From assembly GCF_001638985.1 (NCBI RefSeq), contig NW_017265167.1, forward strand, positions 303,671-367,670: DNA of 64,000 nt, read 5' to 3'. Both the position numbers and the translations under genes were made by a program. Numbering within the stretch: the first letter of the stretch is position 1; each line of letters opens with the position of its first letter. This DNA comes from Phycomyces blakesleeanus NRRL 1555(-). Taxonomy: Eukaryota; Mucoromycota; Mucoromycetes; Mucorales; Phycomycetaceae. Positions 47,927 to 60,455 of the stretch are shown here, in pieces. A model generated the notes under the pieces. The model was not told the DNA's origin. It did no database searches and was given only the letters and a program-made list of their open reading frames with translations.

Positions 47927-48934
47927 TTACTTCTTGGGAGCCTCCTCTTCATCACTGCTGTCCTCATCATCTTCAGGCTACATAGAAGAGAACAAAAAAA
48001 TGTCAATAATTAATAAATTATAACAAACAATTAAATATAAATATAGATATAAAGCTTACCAAGTTGTCCATGCCACCCATCTGTCCACCAGCACCAGCCT
48101 GGGCCAAAAGACTAGAGAAGTCCATGCCGCCCATGCCGCCCATACCCTCCATTCCACCACCCATGCCACCCATACCCTCCATACCGGCAGGCATAGCAGG
48201 CTCTTCTTCTTCATCATCATCCTCATCCTTCCACCGTGTGAAGTCGACCTTGACAAAGTTGAGCTTGGAGCCCTTCTGGAGACGAGGCCAGAAACCTTCT
48301 TCCTTCTTGTAAAGAACCAACAAGAGGTTGCGAGGTGTCAAGTGCTGCTTGGATTTCTATATAAAAGAAAATAATACCAATAGACCAACGATTAAAAACA
48401 ATATTACATTACATTATATTAGGTTCAATTAAAATTAAGTTTTTTTTTTATATATTTTTTACCTCGACGTCAATTTCGCCAAAGAACTCAATTTCAGCCT
48501 CATATTCGTTTTGTTCTTTCTCACCCTTTCCCTTGAAAGAGAACTTGGTGGGCTGGATGTTGATCTGAGGAGTCTGTTTTATATGATTATATACAACAAA
48601 CAAACACAATAGAAATGTACGTATTATGTATTGTTAGAAATTTGTCAATCAATATTTCATCTTTCAAACTCTTTTGATGTAGATGACGCGTAATTATATA
48701 TACACTTCATTTGATTTCATCTCAAATTATGTGCATTACAAAACAAAACAAAACAAAACAAAATAAAAAGAATGAAATAAAAGAAGTATATTTATATACA
48801 GAGAGAACCATAATTCTTTCGCCAGTTTCTTTTTTTTCTTTTTGCTTCTTCTTTACCTTGATATCTGACAACTCAACAGTCAAGTAGAGGAGGTCATTTC
48901 TTTGAGCCCAGAGAACAGTAGGATGCAAAGGCAT
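47927..48934 (-). CDS. SBA1: p23/Sba1 Hsp90 co-chaperone
   Basis: Four exons on the minus strand: 48934-48857, 48573-48463, 48356-48060 and 47977-47927. They total 537 bases (178 residues), all phases consistent. The CS/p23 domain spans about residues 4-115: HPTVLWAQRNDLLYLTVEL at the start, then KFSFKGKGEKEQNEYEAEIEFF and FWPRLQKGSKLNFVKVDFTRW, with the WPRL motif that marks p23. A Gly-Met-rich segment (GMGGMGGGMEGMGG) follows, as in other fungal Sba1 proteins, and an acidic C-terminus ends EEEAPKK. p23 binds the ATP-bound N-terminal domain of Hsp90 and slows client release. It is divergent from the eS1 gene about 990 bases away. Confidence 0.92.
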
Positions 48935-49924
48935 TTTATATATATATATATATTATATTATTAATTTGGTTTGGTAATAGAAAGAAGAAAACAAAAAACA
49001 AAAATAAGAATGAAAAAAAAATATTAAAGATTACAATATTCCAGCAAATAAATTATTATTACTGGTATTACTATTTTTTGCTATTATAAAAATAAGATAA
49101 ATTATATATCTAATTATATATAAAAGTATTATGTACGTATATAAATGTGTGGGGCTTGGATTTGTAATAAAGCTTGAAATTTATAATTTATATATTTGAG
49201 TGTGTGCGTGCGTGCGTGCATGCGTATATTGTGTGTAGTTGTAGCGCGTAGTGCGCGTAGTGCGTGTAAATGCGTAGTGTATGTGTATATGTATGCATTG
49301 TATAGTATAAATAGACAAAGAAAGCTATTATAAAAAAAAAATAATTGGTAAGCTCAGACTCTGGTGACGCATTGTTTCCTGGATGACGTAAGGAAAGTAA
49401 ATCAAATTCCAGACATTTCGGAGATCATATTTGTGCTTCTTTATGCGAAAAATGAGGAACAAGACCCAAGTCACGTGAAAGAGCTTGGTTTGGCAAAGTT
49501 TTTGTCTATTTGGTTTCGAAATAAGATTCATATATTTTCATTTTTTTTATGTATATTTTATATTATAAAATAACAAAAATAGCAAAAAAAAATTATTTGA
49601 GAAAATAATAAATAAATTCATTGAAAATGCTTCTATTCTTTAAGCAGCAAGAACAACACCATTAATACGCCAAATACTTACCCTTTCATTACTACAAACC
49701 AGAATTTTATCTTCTTTTGCTTAATTCACCAATCAGTTAATTAATTTATCTATTTATTAGAAACATAATTTACTTTATTTTTATTTATTTTTTTAAACAA
49801 TTTTTTTTTAGCTTGTAGTCGGATGGTCGGGATATGAAATACGTAGCAGCAAGCGTTGTAGCTTTATTCTATCCAAACCTCGGCAACCCATCCATCCTCC
49901 TTTTAACATCATCCATCCTACACC
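48935..49924. other. Divergent promoter region between SBA1 and eS1
   Basis: Intergenic, with TA runs next to the SBA1 start, GT/GTGCGT repeats near 49195-49290 and an AT-rich segment before eS1. A 69-codon plus-strand frame at 49364-49573 has no family features and is not called. Confidence 0.55.
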
Positions 49925-51467
49925 ATGGGTAGGTTTCTAGAACACACGATCCATCCATCCATATATCCGAATAATTCGAGAATACACTAGAATGAATTAC
50001 TTACTTGACCATTTCATTTTATGTACACTTAAATATATCACTTGATGACTTATAGCTGTTGGCAAGAACAAGTAAGTTGATTTTTTGAAATAAATAAAGG
50101 AATCTTTTTGTGTCTTTGTGTGTGTTGGTGGGGCAGAATTTATATCAAGTTTACTAATCTATGTATAACATAAACAATTATTCATTGTCTATAGGCGTCT
50201 TAGCAAGGGAAAGAAGGGTTTGAAGAAGAAGGTGTAAGTAAACGTTACAGTATAAATATAATATGCATACCTGGTTTTCTTTTATATCAATTTAGAAAGA
50301 CCATATATATATACATAAATGTATATCCTACGCAATCCAAAAAAAAAACAAAAGAAGGAAATGAGTATAGAAAACGAGTGAAGAATATGTATAATTTAAT
50401 CATTACACGACTATGATCACCACCACCATAACCACCAACTACAAAAAACCATCAACAACCAAAAACCCAAAAATACATACACACATATGCACAATACCTT
50501 TGGACAGTTCGACTTTTATCAATCAAACAGATATTCAATCAAAGCACTTACTACAACTACATACTACCGAGAAACAACTATATACAATACCACGATAGCG
50601 ACAACTTTCTTTTCTTTGTATACACATACACGTTATACTTCTTTCTTTTTATAAAAAAGACGTAGAAAAAATGCCAGAAAATCAGAGAACAATCAAATTC
50701 ACACTTATCTTTTTCTTTTAATTAGCGTTGACCCCTTCACCCGTAAGGATTGGTATGATATCAAGGCCCCCTCCATGTTCGAGGTTCGCCAGGCCGGTAA
50801 GACTCTCGTCAACCGCACCCAGGGTCTCCGTAACGCCAACGACTCCCTCGATGGTCGCGTTCTCGAGCTCTCCCTCGGTGACCTCGCCAAGGATGAGACC
50901 CGCTCCTTCCGCAAGATCCAGCTCAAGGTTGATGAGATCCAGGGTAAGAACCTCCTCACCAACTTCTACGGCATGGACATGACCACCGACAAGCTCCGCT
51001 CCATGGTCAAGAAGTGGCAGACTCTCATCGAGGCCTTCGTTGATGTCAAGACCACCGACGGTTACCTCGTCCGTATCTTCACCGTTGCCTTCACTGCCCG
51101 CCGCCGCAACCAGGTCAAGAAGACCACCTACGCTCAGTCCGCCCAGATCCGTCAGATTCGCAAGAAGATGTTCGAGATCATGTCTGAGGAGGCTGTCGTC
51201 TGCGACTTGAAGGAGTTGGTTGCCAAGGTTACCTCTTCTGCCTCTGCTTCCGCTCAGGACTCCATCGCTGTCCGCATCGAGAAGGCTTGCCACGGTATCT
51301 ACCCCCTCCAGAACACCTACACCCGCAAGGTCAAGATCCTCAAGGCACCCAAGTTCGATGTCTCTGCCCTCTTGGCTCTCCACGGTGGTGCCTCTGCCGG
51401 TGATTCCGATGTCGGTGCCAAGATCTCCAAGGAGTTCGTTGAGCCCCCTGTCCTTACCAGCGTCTAA
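49925..51467 (+). CDS. RPS1: 40S ribosomal protein eS1 (S1/S3a)
   Basis: Four exons: 49925-49928 (only ATG plus G), 50056-50071, 50195-50233 and 50726-51467. They total 801 bases (266 residues). The reconstructed start [19 protein letters not shown] followed by [17 protein letters not shown] is diagnostic for eS1. Later blocks include [31 protein letters not shown] and [24 protein letters not shown]. eS1 is a small-subunit protein near the mRNA exit site. The start codon sits alone in a four-base exon, and the first 20 codons are spread over four exons. The last exon has strong C-ending codon bias as in uL2. No box C/D or H/ACA snoRNA could be recognised in the 492-base intron 3. Confidence 0.97.
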
Positions 51468-52370
51468 ACCAAAGAAACAAACAAATAAAGATTTATATGT
51501 ATAATTTTAATAAATATATATTTCTCAAAAAAACAAAAAAGAGTAGCAAAATCATCATGTTTGTAGTGAATTGCAAAAGAGAACAATAACTAAAAGGAAG
51601 TGGAGAACAAATGATAAATGGATCATCATAATAATAATCTGGAAAGGCATGCTTAATATGTATGTGCCTTTTTTTTTTTCTCTTTTTCTAACTTTTCCCT
51701 CCCCGTCTTATATTTATTATTATCATTTTATCAAAACTACAAGGCTTTGAACAAATGACCCATAAAAGCGTCATTGCTTTAATACTTTCTGTAAAAAAGT
51801 CTTTATTTGTTTCAACAATTATTCAACTTTACGGGTTTAGTATATATAGATATAAAGAGCAATGTTTTTTGAATACATTTTATAAATTAAAGACTATGCC
51901 AAACCCCAAATCTAATCAAGATATTATACACACAAGGAAGAGCAAATAAATTTAAAACAAATCTCAAGATGGAGTCAATTTAATGATTAGACAACTTTTG
52001 AGAACTGCTTATTTTGCGATGGTGGTGTTGGTGTTTCTGTTGTATGAGTCAGATGAGTTCAGAATATTATTGAGTCTTTCTTATTTCTTTTTCTTAATCT
52101 TTAAGTATTTTGAATCTTAAGTCTTGCTGAGAATGTCTCGCATAAAGCATTATATAATAATTAGTAAAATAAAGTAAAAATAAAACGATTGAATTGAATT
52201 GAATTGAATTGAAATGATGCTTAACAATGGCCTATGGTTACAAGAGCATCTGCAACGATTACAATATTGTATACCAGGCATCTAGACTCATTAGACTAAA
52301 TTAAACTGCTTTTAAAATGATCAATTGTTCGATTGACATGACCATTAGCCCATTGTAAAGTCCATTTTAT

Positions 52371-52372
<2 letters not shown>

Positions 52373-52401
<29 letters not shown>
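52373..52401. repeat. GTCT tetranucleotide array
   Basis: Seven tandem TGTC units in intergenic DNA downstream of the eS1 gene. Confidence 0.95.
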
Positions 52402-52403
<2 letters not shown>

Positions 52404-52735
52404 TTATCAAGTCTGGTCTGATTACAGCATTAATACACACAGTGATAATAACTCTCGGGCCACACACTTTTGACGTCGGACAGTTAAACAACATCTTGTG
52501 GTGGTGGAAATAGCAAAACCCTCGTTTTTAAACCTATTGATATCTCTACGAATATCTGTCTGCTACTAGTCAAACAAGTACTAGCCGTAATAGATTTACG
52601 TTTTACACAACTTTACTTAATAGAGAAAAAACAAAAAAAATCGATTTTTTTTCAGATGTTGCCCTGAAGAAAAAGTGGCATCAAAAATGGACTTTTGGTG
52701 CAAATAGCCAAAAACCATTAGTAAATGGTTTTTGT

Positions 52736-52860
52736 AGTGAAAAAATGGGATGTTTTAATCAATATTTGAGCAATCGATTTAAAATAACTTTTAAATGGTG
52801 GATCGTAATGTGCCTAGTTATGTTACTTATACTACTAAAAGCTTTTTGCTTAACTGATTT
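52736..52860. repeat. Dispersed repeat, copy A
   Basis: Related to 61464-61590 in the same orientation. The shared ordered blocks are AGTGAAAAAAT-GGATATTTT-ATCAA, ATT-GAG-AAT, GTGGATC-AATGTG-CT, GTTACTTA and TTGCTTA-TTGATT. A further shared piece, ATGAT-CCATTGGT, follows about 200 bases later at 53078 in this copy. Likely a relic of an unidentified transposable element. Confidence 0.65.
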
Positions 52861-53266
52861 GGGTTTATGTCTGATTTTCTGCGTTTAACTTGCTCATTTT
52901 GATCAAAATGATCCATTTTTATTAAACAATTCTTCAAAGTATATAATAACTTATCTACTTAAGATAAATATGCTTTCAGTAATACAATGTGTATTAAGCA
53001 AACTTGGATAGATTAATATTTAGGAGTTCAAGAGGCTTTTATTCTAGATTGATTTGGTATAATGTGTATAGAAATTATGATAGCCATTGGTATGGGCCTG
53101 TATATTATTTATTAGTATTATTATTGAAAACGTAAAAAGTATTGATATCAATACCTCTTTTTAGAAACCAAAATTTTTCTACTCATCTATTACAAATGAG
53201 TGCATGTAGATAGATGATTTTGGTCTATCAATGTTTTTTCTTCTTTTATTTTTCACTTGTATTTTT

Positions 53267-54066
53267 CTACTGCTTTAGTGCAGGGATGTTGTAATAAAGC
53301 TCCAAACTTTTAGGGTTTACCAAAGTGCCAGTAGGAGTGATAGTTTGACCAGAGAGAATTTTCTACATATCATACAAAATAGTTTAAAAATGATTTCTTT
53401 TCCCTTTTACAAACTTGACTATGTATTGCTTACCTTTACGGCAACCTCGACCTTCTTTCCATTAATAGTATACTTTTTTTTAAAAGAATAATAATAATAT
53501 AATTAATATCTTGGAAACTTACACACATGTATTGGATCTAAGAAGAATATTGTTTGTTTTCACTTACGGGAATATCTTCAATTGGCAGAATAAATGCTGG
53601 AACATGACGAGGACTCAACTCAAATCGAATCTTGGTCTTGATATCCTTGACCAAAGTTTCTGTCAAGACAACCCCAGTTTTCATCTTCAAAAACAGTACA
53701 ACTCTCTCGTCATCTTGGTCCTTAATCTTCTGTCCCACACACAGAGTGTCTTCAATGCCATGGTTCGCAAAATGATCGGCCACATTGTAGATCTCTGCGC
53801 TACCAAATCGTACACCAGCAGGGTTCAGGGTTCCGTCTGAACGACCAAGCATTACAACACCTCCTGTCTTGGGATTAATCCAGACAAAATCACCATGATA
53901 CCACACATTGTCATAGACATCAAAATAAGCGTTTCTGTATTTTGTTCTTTCGGGATCCTGGTACATATACACAGGCATACAAGGAAAAGGTTCGGTGCAT
54001 ACAAGATCAGCCGATTGAGCATAAACAGGCTTATCTAAAAAAATAAGATAGTTAAAGATGATAGAG

Positions 54067-54098
<32 letters not shown>

Positions 54099-56218
54099 TC
54101 AAATCTTACTTGTGTCAGCCCAAGCTTCAATCTTCATTCCAAGGCAGATACATTGGATCTCGCCTCTGTAAACAGGAAGAGCAGAATTGTGACCAGCAAA
54201 AAGAGAAGAGATATCGGTACCACCAGTTATACTTCCAAGCATAATATCTTTCTTGATGTGCTCATAAACATAATCAAAACTTTCGGGCTTCAATGGCGAA
54301 CCAGTGGAATAAACCACCTTGAGAGAATCGAGTTTACACTCGGTTTCTACAGATAATTTAAATACATATTTATAGACTGAGCATATTTGTAAAGCTTACT
54401 AGGTGAGATCTTTGCTTCTTGAAGAGATTGGATATACTTTGCAGAAGTACCAAAGTGAGTTATTCTATAAATTATTATCATTATATCAAATATTAATCGA
54501 ACACACTTTCTTTTGTTTGTTTCTGGTCGACTTACTTTAATTGATCAACAAGTTTCCAGAGTGAAATCGGAGCAGGTTTGAATGGACTTCCATCCCAAAG
54601 AACAATTGTGGCCCCAATTCCGAGAGCACCGACCAGCCAGTTCCACATCATCCATCCAGTGGTAGTGTAGTAAAAGAATACATCATCTGCATGCATGTTT
54701 CCATGCAAAACATGCTCTTTCTTCAACTGCAGAAGAAGACCAGGACCAGAGTGAACGATGCATTTTGGCAATCCAGTCGTACCTGAGCTAAAGAGAATAA
54801 ATGCCGGGTGGTTGAATGGTAATTGGGCAAAGGAGATCTTCTTGGGCAAGGCAGACTTGGGTACTTTGCTCAGAAACTGATCCCAGGATTGACTATCCAA
54901 AAATAGAGAGAAATTATTTATTGAACTACATCACAGCCCTTATATTGTAACCAATCAATAAATACCTCTTTTGAACAGGCTGGCCAACAAAATCTTTGAT
55001 AAAAGGAATCACTACGACGGTTTCCACTGACGGAAGGTCTATTGAATAATAATAGTAAGTATTTGTATCAACAGAAATAAATAAATGATATATATTACCT
55101 TTGACAACTGTGTTTAGCTTTACTGTGTGATCCAACGTCTTGCCGTTGTAGTATACGGCATTGACCGAGAACAAGATTTTTGGTTTGATTTGAGAAAATC
55201 GATCCAATACACCCTTATTTTATTATATATAGAAAATAGCAAGATTTGCAAATTTATATATTAGTTTAAGCTTGTATTGAATTGATCTTTTGTGTATATA
55301 CTTACAGTGGTACCAAAATCTGGGGAGGTAGAACTATTATCCAAGCAAGATGTATTATTTTATATACGTATATAAAAAGACGGAGATCTTTAGTATCATC
55401 ACAGATAGACTGATTGATAATCTTTTTTTCTTTCTTTCTTTCTTTCTCTCTCTCTTCTTTCTTCTTTTCCTTAATATAAATTTATTTATTTACCTCCAGA
55501 TTGCGCCAAGACTTGTGGCAGCCAACATGGCAATGATAGCTTCAGGACAGTTGGGAATATAAGCAGCAACCCGATCCCCAGTCTTGACACCAAAACTCTT
55601 CATAGCTTCAGCACACTGGAGAACATTCTCATAGAGTTTCTCGTAGCTCATTGGCTCGGGTGGATGTCCTTCACCTAAAGTGTACTGTTAAATATCTTGA
55701 TTCTATTGATACTCTTACTAGCCAGTAATACAGAAATCAAAGAATCTTTTCTTCTTCTTCTTCTTCTTCTTCTTTACCTGCAGCAATAATTGCTATCTTT
55801 TTTGGATCTCTGCACCATAACAGGTTCTCTGCAAAATTGAGCCTGGCACCCTTGAACCACTCTGGGATAGCATCCATTCGCACAGATAAATCGATCACTT
55901 GGGTTGCAGGTTGGCTGGAGATTATGCCGGTGTACTCCCACACAGTTGACCAAAAGGCATCGATCTTTGTAACTGACCATTTCCAGAGCTCAGTGTAGTC
56001 GGCTTAAACAGATAGACAGAGATGGTATGGGTTGATTGATATTTATATATATTTATATATGATTGCTTTGTTTGATTCTTACCCAGCTTGAGATTGTACT
56101 TGCTATTGACATGTTTGCGGAACTTGTCCATCTCTGTTTGACTCACGTTTGAAGGAGTCCACAGACATTTTGGTGTAGTTGATAGGGCATCAGTCTTGTT
56201 GGTAGTTGAAAAGGTCAT
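53267..56218 (-). CDS. AACS: Acetoacetyl-CoA synthetase (acetoacetate-CoA ligase)
   Basis: Twelve exons on the minus strand: 56218-56083, 56002-55778, 55674-55494, 55333-55306 (28 bases), 55213-55099, 55038-54966, 54892-54536, 54464-54400, 54346-54110, 54034-53568, 53472-53434 and 53362-53267. They sum to 2019 bases (672 residues), the usual AACS length, every phase consistent. It is an ANL-superfamily adenylating enzyme. The N-terminal cap ends with [17 protein letters not shown]. The phosphate loop is SSGTTGLPK (288-296), followed by [22 protein letters not shown] and YHGDFVWI, and the hinge region [21 protein letters not shown]. The catalytic lysine lies in TINGKKVEV (about 634). It activates acetoacetate to acetoacetyl-CoA in the cytosol for sterol and fatty-acid synthesis. 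An in-frame upstream ATG exists 16 codons earlier; MTFSTTNK is preferred. Confidence 0.96.
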
Positions 56219-58327
56219 TTTATTATTATCGGGCCCGTGAGAACAAAAATAAATAAATAAAGCCAATAATAATTAACAAGGTAAAAAGAAAGATTTTTAT
56301 AAGGGATTGGGCTCTGTATTTGTGGGGAACAGAGGCGCCAAAAAAAAAAAGGAACATAATTTCATTTGATGGCACACATAAAACATACATACACACACAC
56401 ACATAGACCGTGGGGAAATATCTGAAATTTAAATCCCAGACCATTGGCTGAGATGGGACTTGTGGTGACTTTTTCTCATCGACTAGCAGTGAGCACACGT
56501 ACACACTTACTTATACACATATTGTGAATGACAATTTAATTTGATCTAGAGTGACAGTAATCAATATATATATGAGAAAAAGTCGTACAGAACAGCATTC
56601 TCCAAATATATTATAAAGTACCCAAGCCATCAAGAGATGACAGGAACACACTCGCACACAAATGCACAACTTCTTATAGTATTAAAAAACTATCATACAC
56701 TGATGATATATATATTTACACAAATAAATCTAATCCGAATTACTGTTTCTTTATTATCATTATTATTAAGAATCAACAAATGCTACAAAATACGCACCAA
56801 ATGTCAAAATCAATAAAAGTGAAAAGGTTTGCATTTAAAGTTTAATAGATACTGTGAAGGGAATATCTTTGATTGGAAGAGGTTGTATTTTGTAGGCGTA
56901 TATGTGTTGGAATTCTTTAGTGTCTAAAATTGAATATGGCATGTTTCTTTGCGTACGTAAAGACATGTATAAAACGGTGGAACTTTCCATATAAATACAT
57001 CCCTCTTTTTTTATATCACAACAATATTCTTGTCCTTCTTTCTTTTTGCAAAATGAAATGATGAAAATACGACATTATGTTTTTACATTCCAAAAAGATG
57101 GTGATAGCGGCTATAATGTATTCCTTCACGATATGATGATGATAAAAAGAGAAAAGCAGAGAGTTTTATCTTATTCAGTCAATATTCGGAAGATCTATAG
57201 CATAAAGACGATGTATAGTTTATTTGTGATTCTGAATCAAGAAGTCTGATAGCGATTTCTCTGGCAAGAATTTTGCTTGGTGTGCAAGGCAAAAAGATAA
57301 ATAAGAAAATAAACTTATTACGTCATCTACAGCAAACAACTGTGCATAAAGAGATCTTCCAGGCACGCATTAGAAACAAAAGAAGGAGACATAAGCTTGT
57401 TTTGTAGTGTTTCAAAAGGAATGTAGAAATAAAGAAGAAAAAAAAATCGCGTGTGCCCTGATGATTATTGGAGCTTGAACATTTTTGGATGAGTACAATA
57501 GAAGTGTAAAGTGTAGAAATCACAGAAAACGAGACATGGTTTGGATTTTGTACACTTGAGCAAAGCCTTGAATATAACCTTATTGGATATCAATATGGTC
57601 TTTATCAAGGGATGAGGATTTTGAAAGATTTTTCTGGTCACCCGCTTATAATTACCGGAGCTGTAATAACAGTCATTATTTCTGGTACCCACCCGAAAAT
57701 AACAAATTATTTTCAATGAAGGTCACCATGATTATTTTTTCATATTCACATGTTATACACTGCATAATAAAGACTTTATTCAATAATCTATCTTCTTACA
57801 CACATCTGAAAAGCTGGTATAATATTGATAAACATGTTATTTAACACCTTGGCCAAGAAGGGGATTTTTTTATTGAGTACTTCTTGACTTTTTGCCATAT
57901 ATATAATTTAACAACATATTTACTATTGAAAGCCCTTTTATTCACACTTTATTAAGCATTAAAATTCATAAAATTGCTGTCAAGAATCAGTCTAAGCAAT
58001 ATACAAAGGTAGAAACAAAAGAAAAAAATTAAGGATATATTTCTTTATTAAAGAAGTTTTCAATATCTTTCTATGATCAAGCTCTAAGGATATTTGTTTA
58101 CCATTTCCAGCTAAGATCTAATCTATGTTTACGCTGATTGGTAATGTTACAAGAGAAGTGGTTTGAGCGTAATTAGTATTTGAAAGTAATGTTTTAGATG
58201 TGAGTACATTACTTTCAAGGACCCGATTTGTCGTTACTGACAATCTTTGACAAAAATTCAGTATAAGTAGCATGTAAAAGTGCAACTTTTTTTTTTACCT
58301 TTCTAGATCCTTTAATATCTATTCGAA
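56219..58327. other. Spacer between AACS and the Crypton relic
   Basis: AT-rich. A TATAAAT at about 56992 is followed by a pyrimidine-rich leader and a 67-codon frame (57046-57249, plus) with no known domain; it might be a small gene but the support is weak. The rest shows only scattered short frames. Confidence 0.5.
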
Positions 58328-60455
58328 ATGAGCTCGAATTCTTTCCCCTATTCCGCCGCAACTTCTGATGTAAAAGTTAGAATGGTTGAGGCCCAGGTGT
58401 CTACTTCTTGTGAAGCTGAAGTCAACAGACCTGAAAACACAAAAAAAGCTATGCTTCTAAGCAAAAGGAGTACAAAGATTGGGGCGACAAAGCTTTCTCG
58501 AGCATTCTCCTCGAAACTAGCTACACCGTATATGGGGATAAACTCCATTTGTTTCTTAAAGATTGAGTAAGTTTTTTGCTGCTGTTTGGAAATATATCTT
58601 GTAAGTAATAAAATTGATTTTTTTTTCTATTAGGGCGTCAACCGAACCCACAGACGAAATACTGAACGAACAATCAAGTGTGGTACTGCAATGGCTTACC
58701 TTGCTGCAATTGTGAACATGTACCAGCAGCAAGTCAAGATCGGTGTAAACAACCAGCCTCATCCACGCAAGGCCTATATCCAATTGTTGGATAATATGAA
58801 GTTTAACGACGAGCATGTCCACCGTGCCGAAAACCAGGACCGTGGTCTAGGAACTATGGTGGATGGCTATAAAAAAGAGACCGATATTTCTAGCATCGTT
58901 AGCTATTACTTCTCCCGATCAAGTGGAGGAGATTTGAGAAATGCGGTGTCTTTTCTCCTGTCTCATTTCTGTATGCTGCGTGGCGAACCTGCCAGAAAGG
59001 CCGAGTTCGCCGATCTTCAAACTGTCATATTGGATCGTGAAGAGCCATCCGAATGCCCCGCTTTTATCCTGACCTTGAAGCAGGGAAAAACAAACCAGTT
59101 TGGGCGAGTTGAGCTTGCAGCGTATCTGAGAAACACCAAAGTCGACATCTACCTGTTTATAGCACTTGGATTCTATTTCTTTTGGAGATGGCATGTCGAT
59201 GGGGAATCCTTTCCTTCCATTGAGACATCGGATAGTTGGTTCAGCCACAAGTTGCTGCGATCTGGCCAGGATTCGACCAGAGAAATGACATACTCCACCC
59301 ACCTTGAAGCAATAAACAGAGCTTTCAAAGCGTGTGGAATTGTGCCCACGGCGAAGACCCATCCTGCCCGAGGATCATCTGCAAGAATGGCCGATATGAG
59401 TGGTGCCGATGAAGCCGATATAAGAAGACAAGACCGTTGGAACAGCAGCACAATGAATGGTGCCTACCTTACAAATCTGCCAAGAGGTGCCATGCGTACA
59501 ATGGCTGGATTCCCTTCGAGCGAGGGCTGGTTTTACCTGCCAAGAGCCCAGGTAAAGTCATCGGAGTCGCTCCAGCGCAAGGTGTTCCCAATGGTTGACT
59601 TCTGATACGACAGGATCTCGTCTGGTGTTTGCCAGTAGACAGCAGCCGCACATGGATTCCTGGAGCTTCTGAAGCAATTAAGAATCACTTTTCTTCAGGA
59701 TTCTGTGCTAATGATGAGAAAAACTCCAGGGCATCCATTGTGGTTGCATGCTATATTCGATGATCCATAATACATGGAATTTAAAAGGTAAGAAAAAATA
59801 CAATGCCATGACAAAAATACATAGCTCTAATATATTTACATGTCAATGTTTTAGATCAGTTGATACTTTCATCGAGACAGATATTGAGCCTGCGGATGTG
59901 CTTCTGCAGAGGGCAATGCCTCTGATGGTTAGAAAGTTGGCAGATATGCAGAGCGATATCTCCAGATATATGAGCGCAATGACAACTGGGTACGGTGCTC
60001 CCTCACAGCAGATCAATGATTTGGTGTCTGGGAGAATCTCCCTTAGATTCTTCCAAGAAGATGGAGGGGAAAGAGCTGGTGTCCCACCAATGAACATGGC
60101 ACCATTCCCGCCCCAAGTGCACAGTTCTGGAAGCAGTTCCCAGCAGCCAGCCACACCTGCTAGGTATAGAATGAGCAGAGGTGTACAGACAGTAACGGAT
60201 TTGTGGAGGGAGTAGTATGTGTGGCTTTCTGATTGTGTCTCGGTACAGGAGAAAGAGACGAGGTATGGTGTTGCATGGAGAAACGATGATCGACAATTCT
60301 TTAACAGACGTAAAAGAATTGTCAATTGCATCAAGGAGTAGGCAGTTGTTCATTCTGTAAGCGAGGAAACAAGTGTCGAGATTGCAGAAGCAAATCGAGT
60401 AAGAAGAAGAAAGACTTTGGACTTTTTGTCTAAAAACACAGACCAAATATTTTAA
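58328..60455 (+). pseudogene. Crypton-type tyrosine recombinase (Ndc10 domain II + GCR1_C), inactivated
   Basis: Reconstructed exons: 58328-58566, 58634-59787 and 59855-60455. The N-terminal part has RPENTKKA and, after a one-base frameshift at about 58453, SKQKEYKDWGDKAF. The middle part is the Ndc10-II/tyrosine recombinase core. An arginine in CMLRGEPARK (58979), then HPAR (H59360, R59369), RRQDRWNSSTMNG and a tyrosine in NGAYLTNLP (59465) match the R, HxxR, W and Y catalytic pattern. The C-terminal part resembles the GCR1_C DNA-binding domain (VTDLWRE, then YGVAWRN, FFNRRKRIV and RRRKTLDFLSK). In-frame stops at 59603, 59636, 59768, 60213 and 60339 interrupt otherwise readable homology. Cryptons insert as circles by recombination. 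Termini and target site were not identified. Confidence 0.85.

Larger units (their letters stand above)
51468..53266. other. Spacer with dispersed repeat copy
   Basis: AT-rich region. It holds a GTCT tetranucleotide array (52373-52401), a short GAATT array (about 52190-52212) and one copy of a dispersed repeat (52736-52860). No gene is supported. Confidence 0.6.

Noticed and set aside
50234..50725. snoRNA in the long intron of the eS1 gene
   Set aside because: An ATGATCA resembling a C box occurs near 50411, but no D box, terminal stem or H/ACA structure could be paired with it.
50718..51383. 221-codon frame antisense to the eS1 gene
   Set aside because: It is also a codon-bias shadow of a clear ribosomal protein exon.
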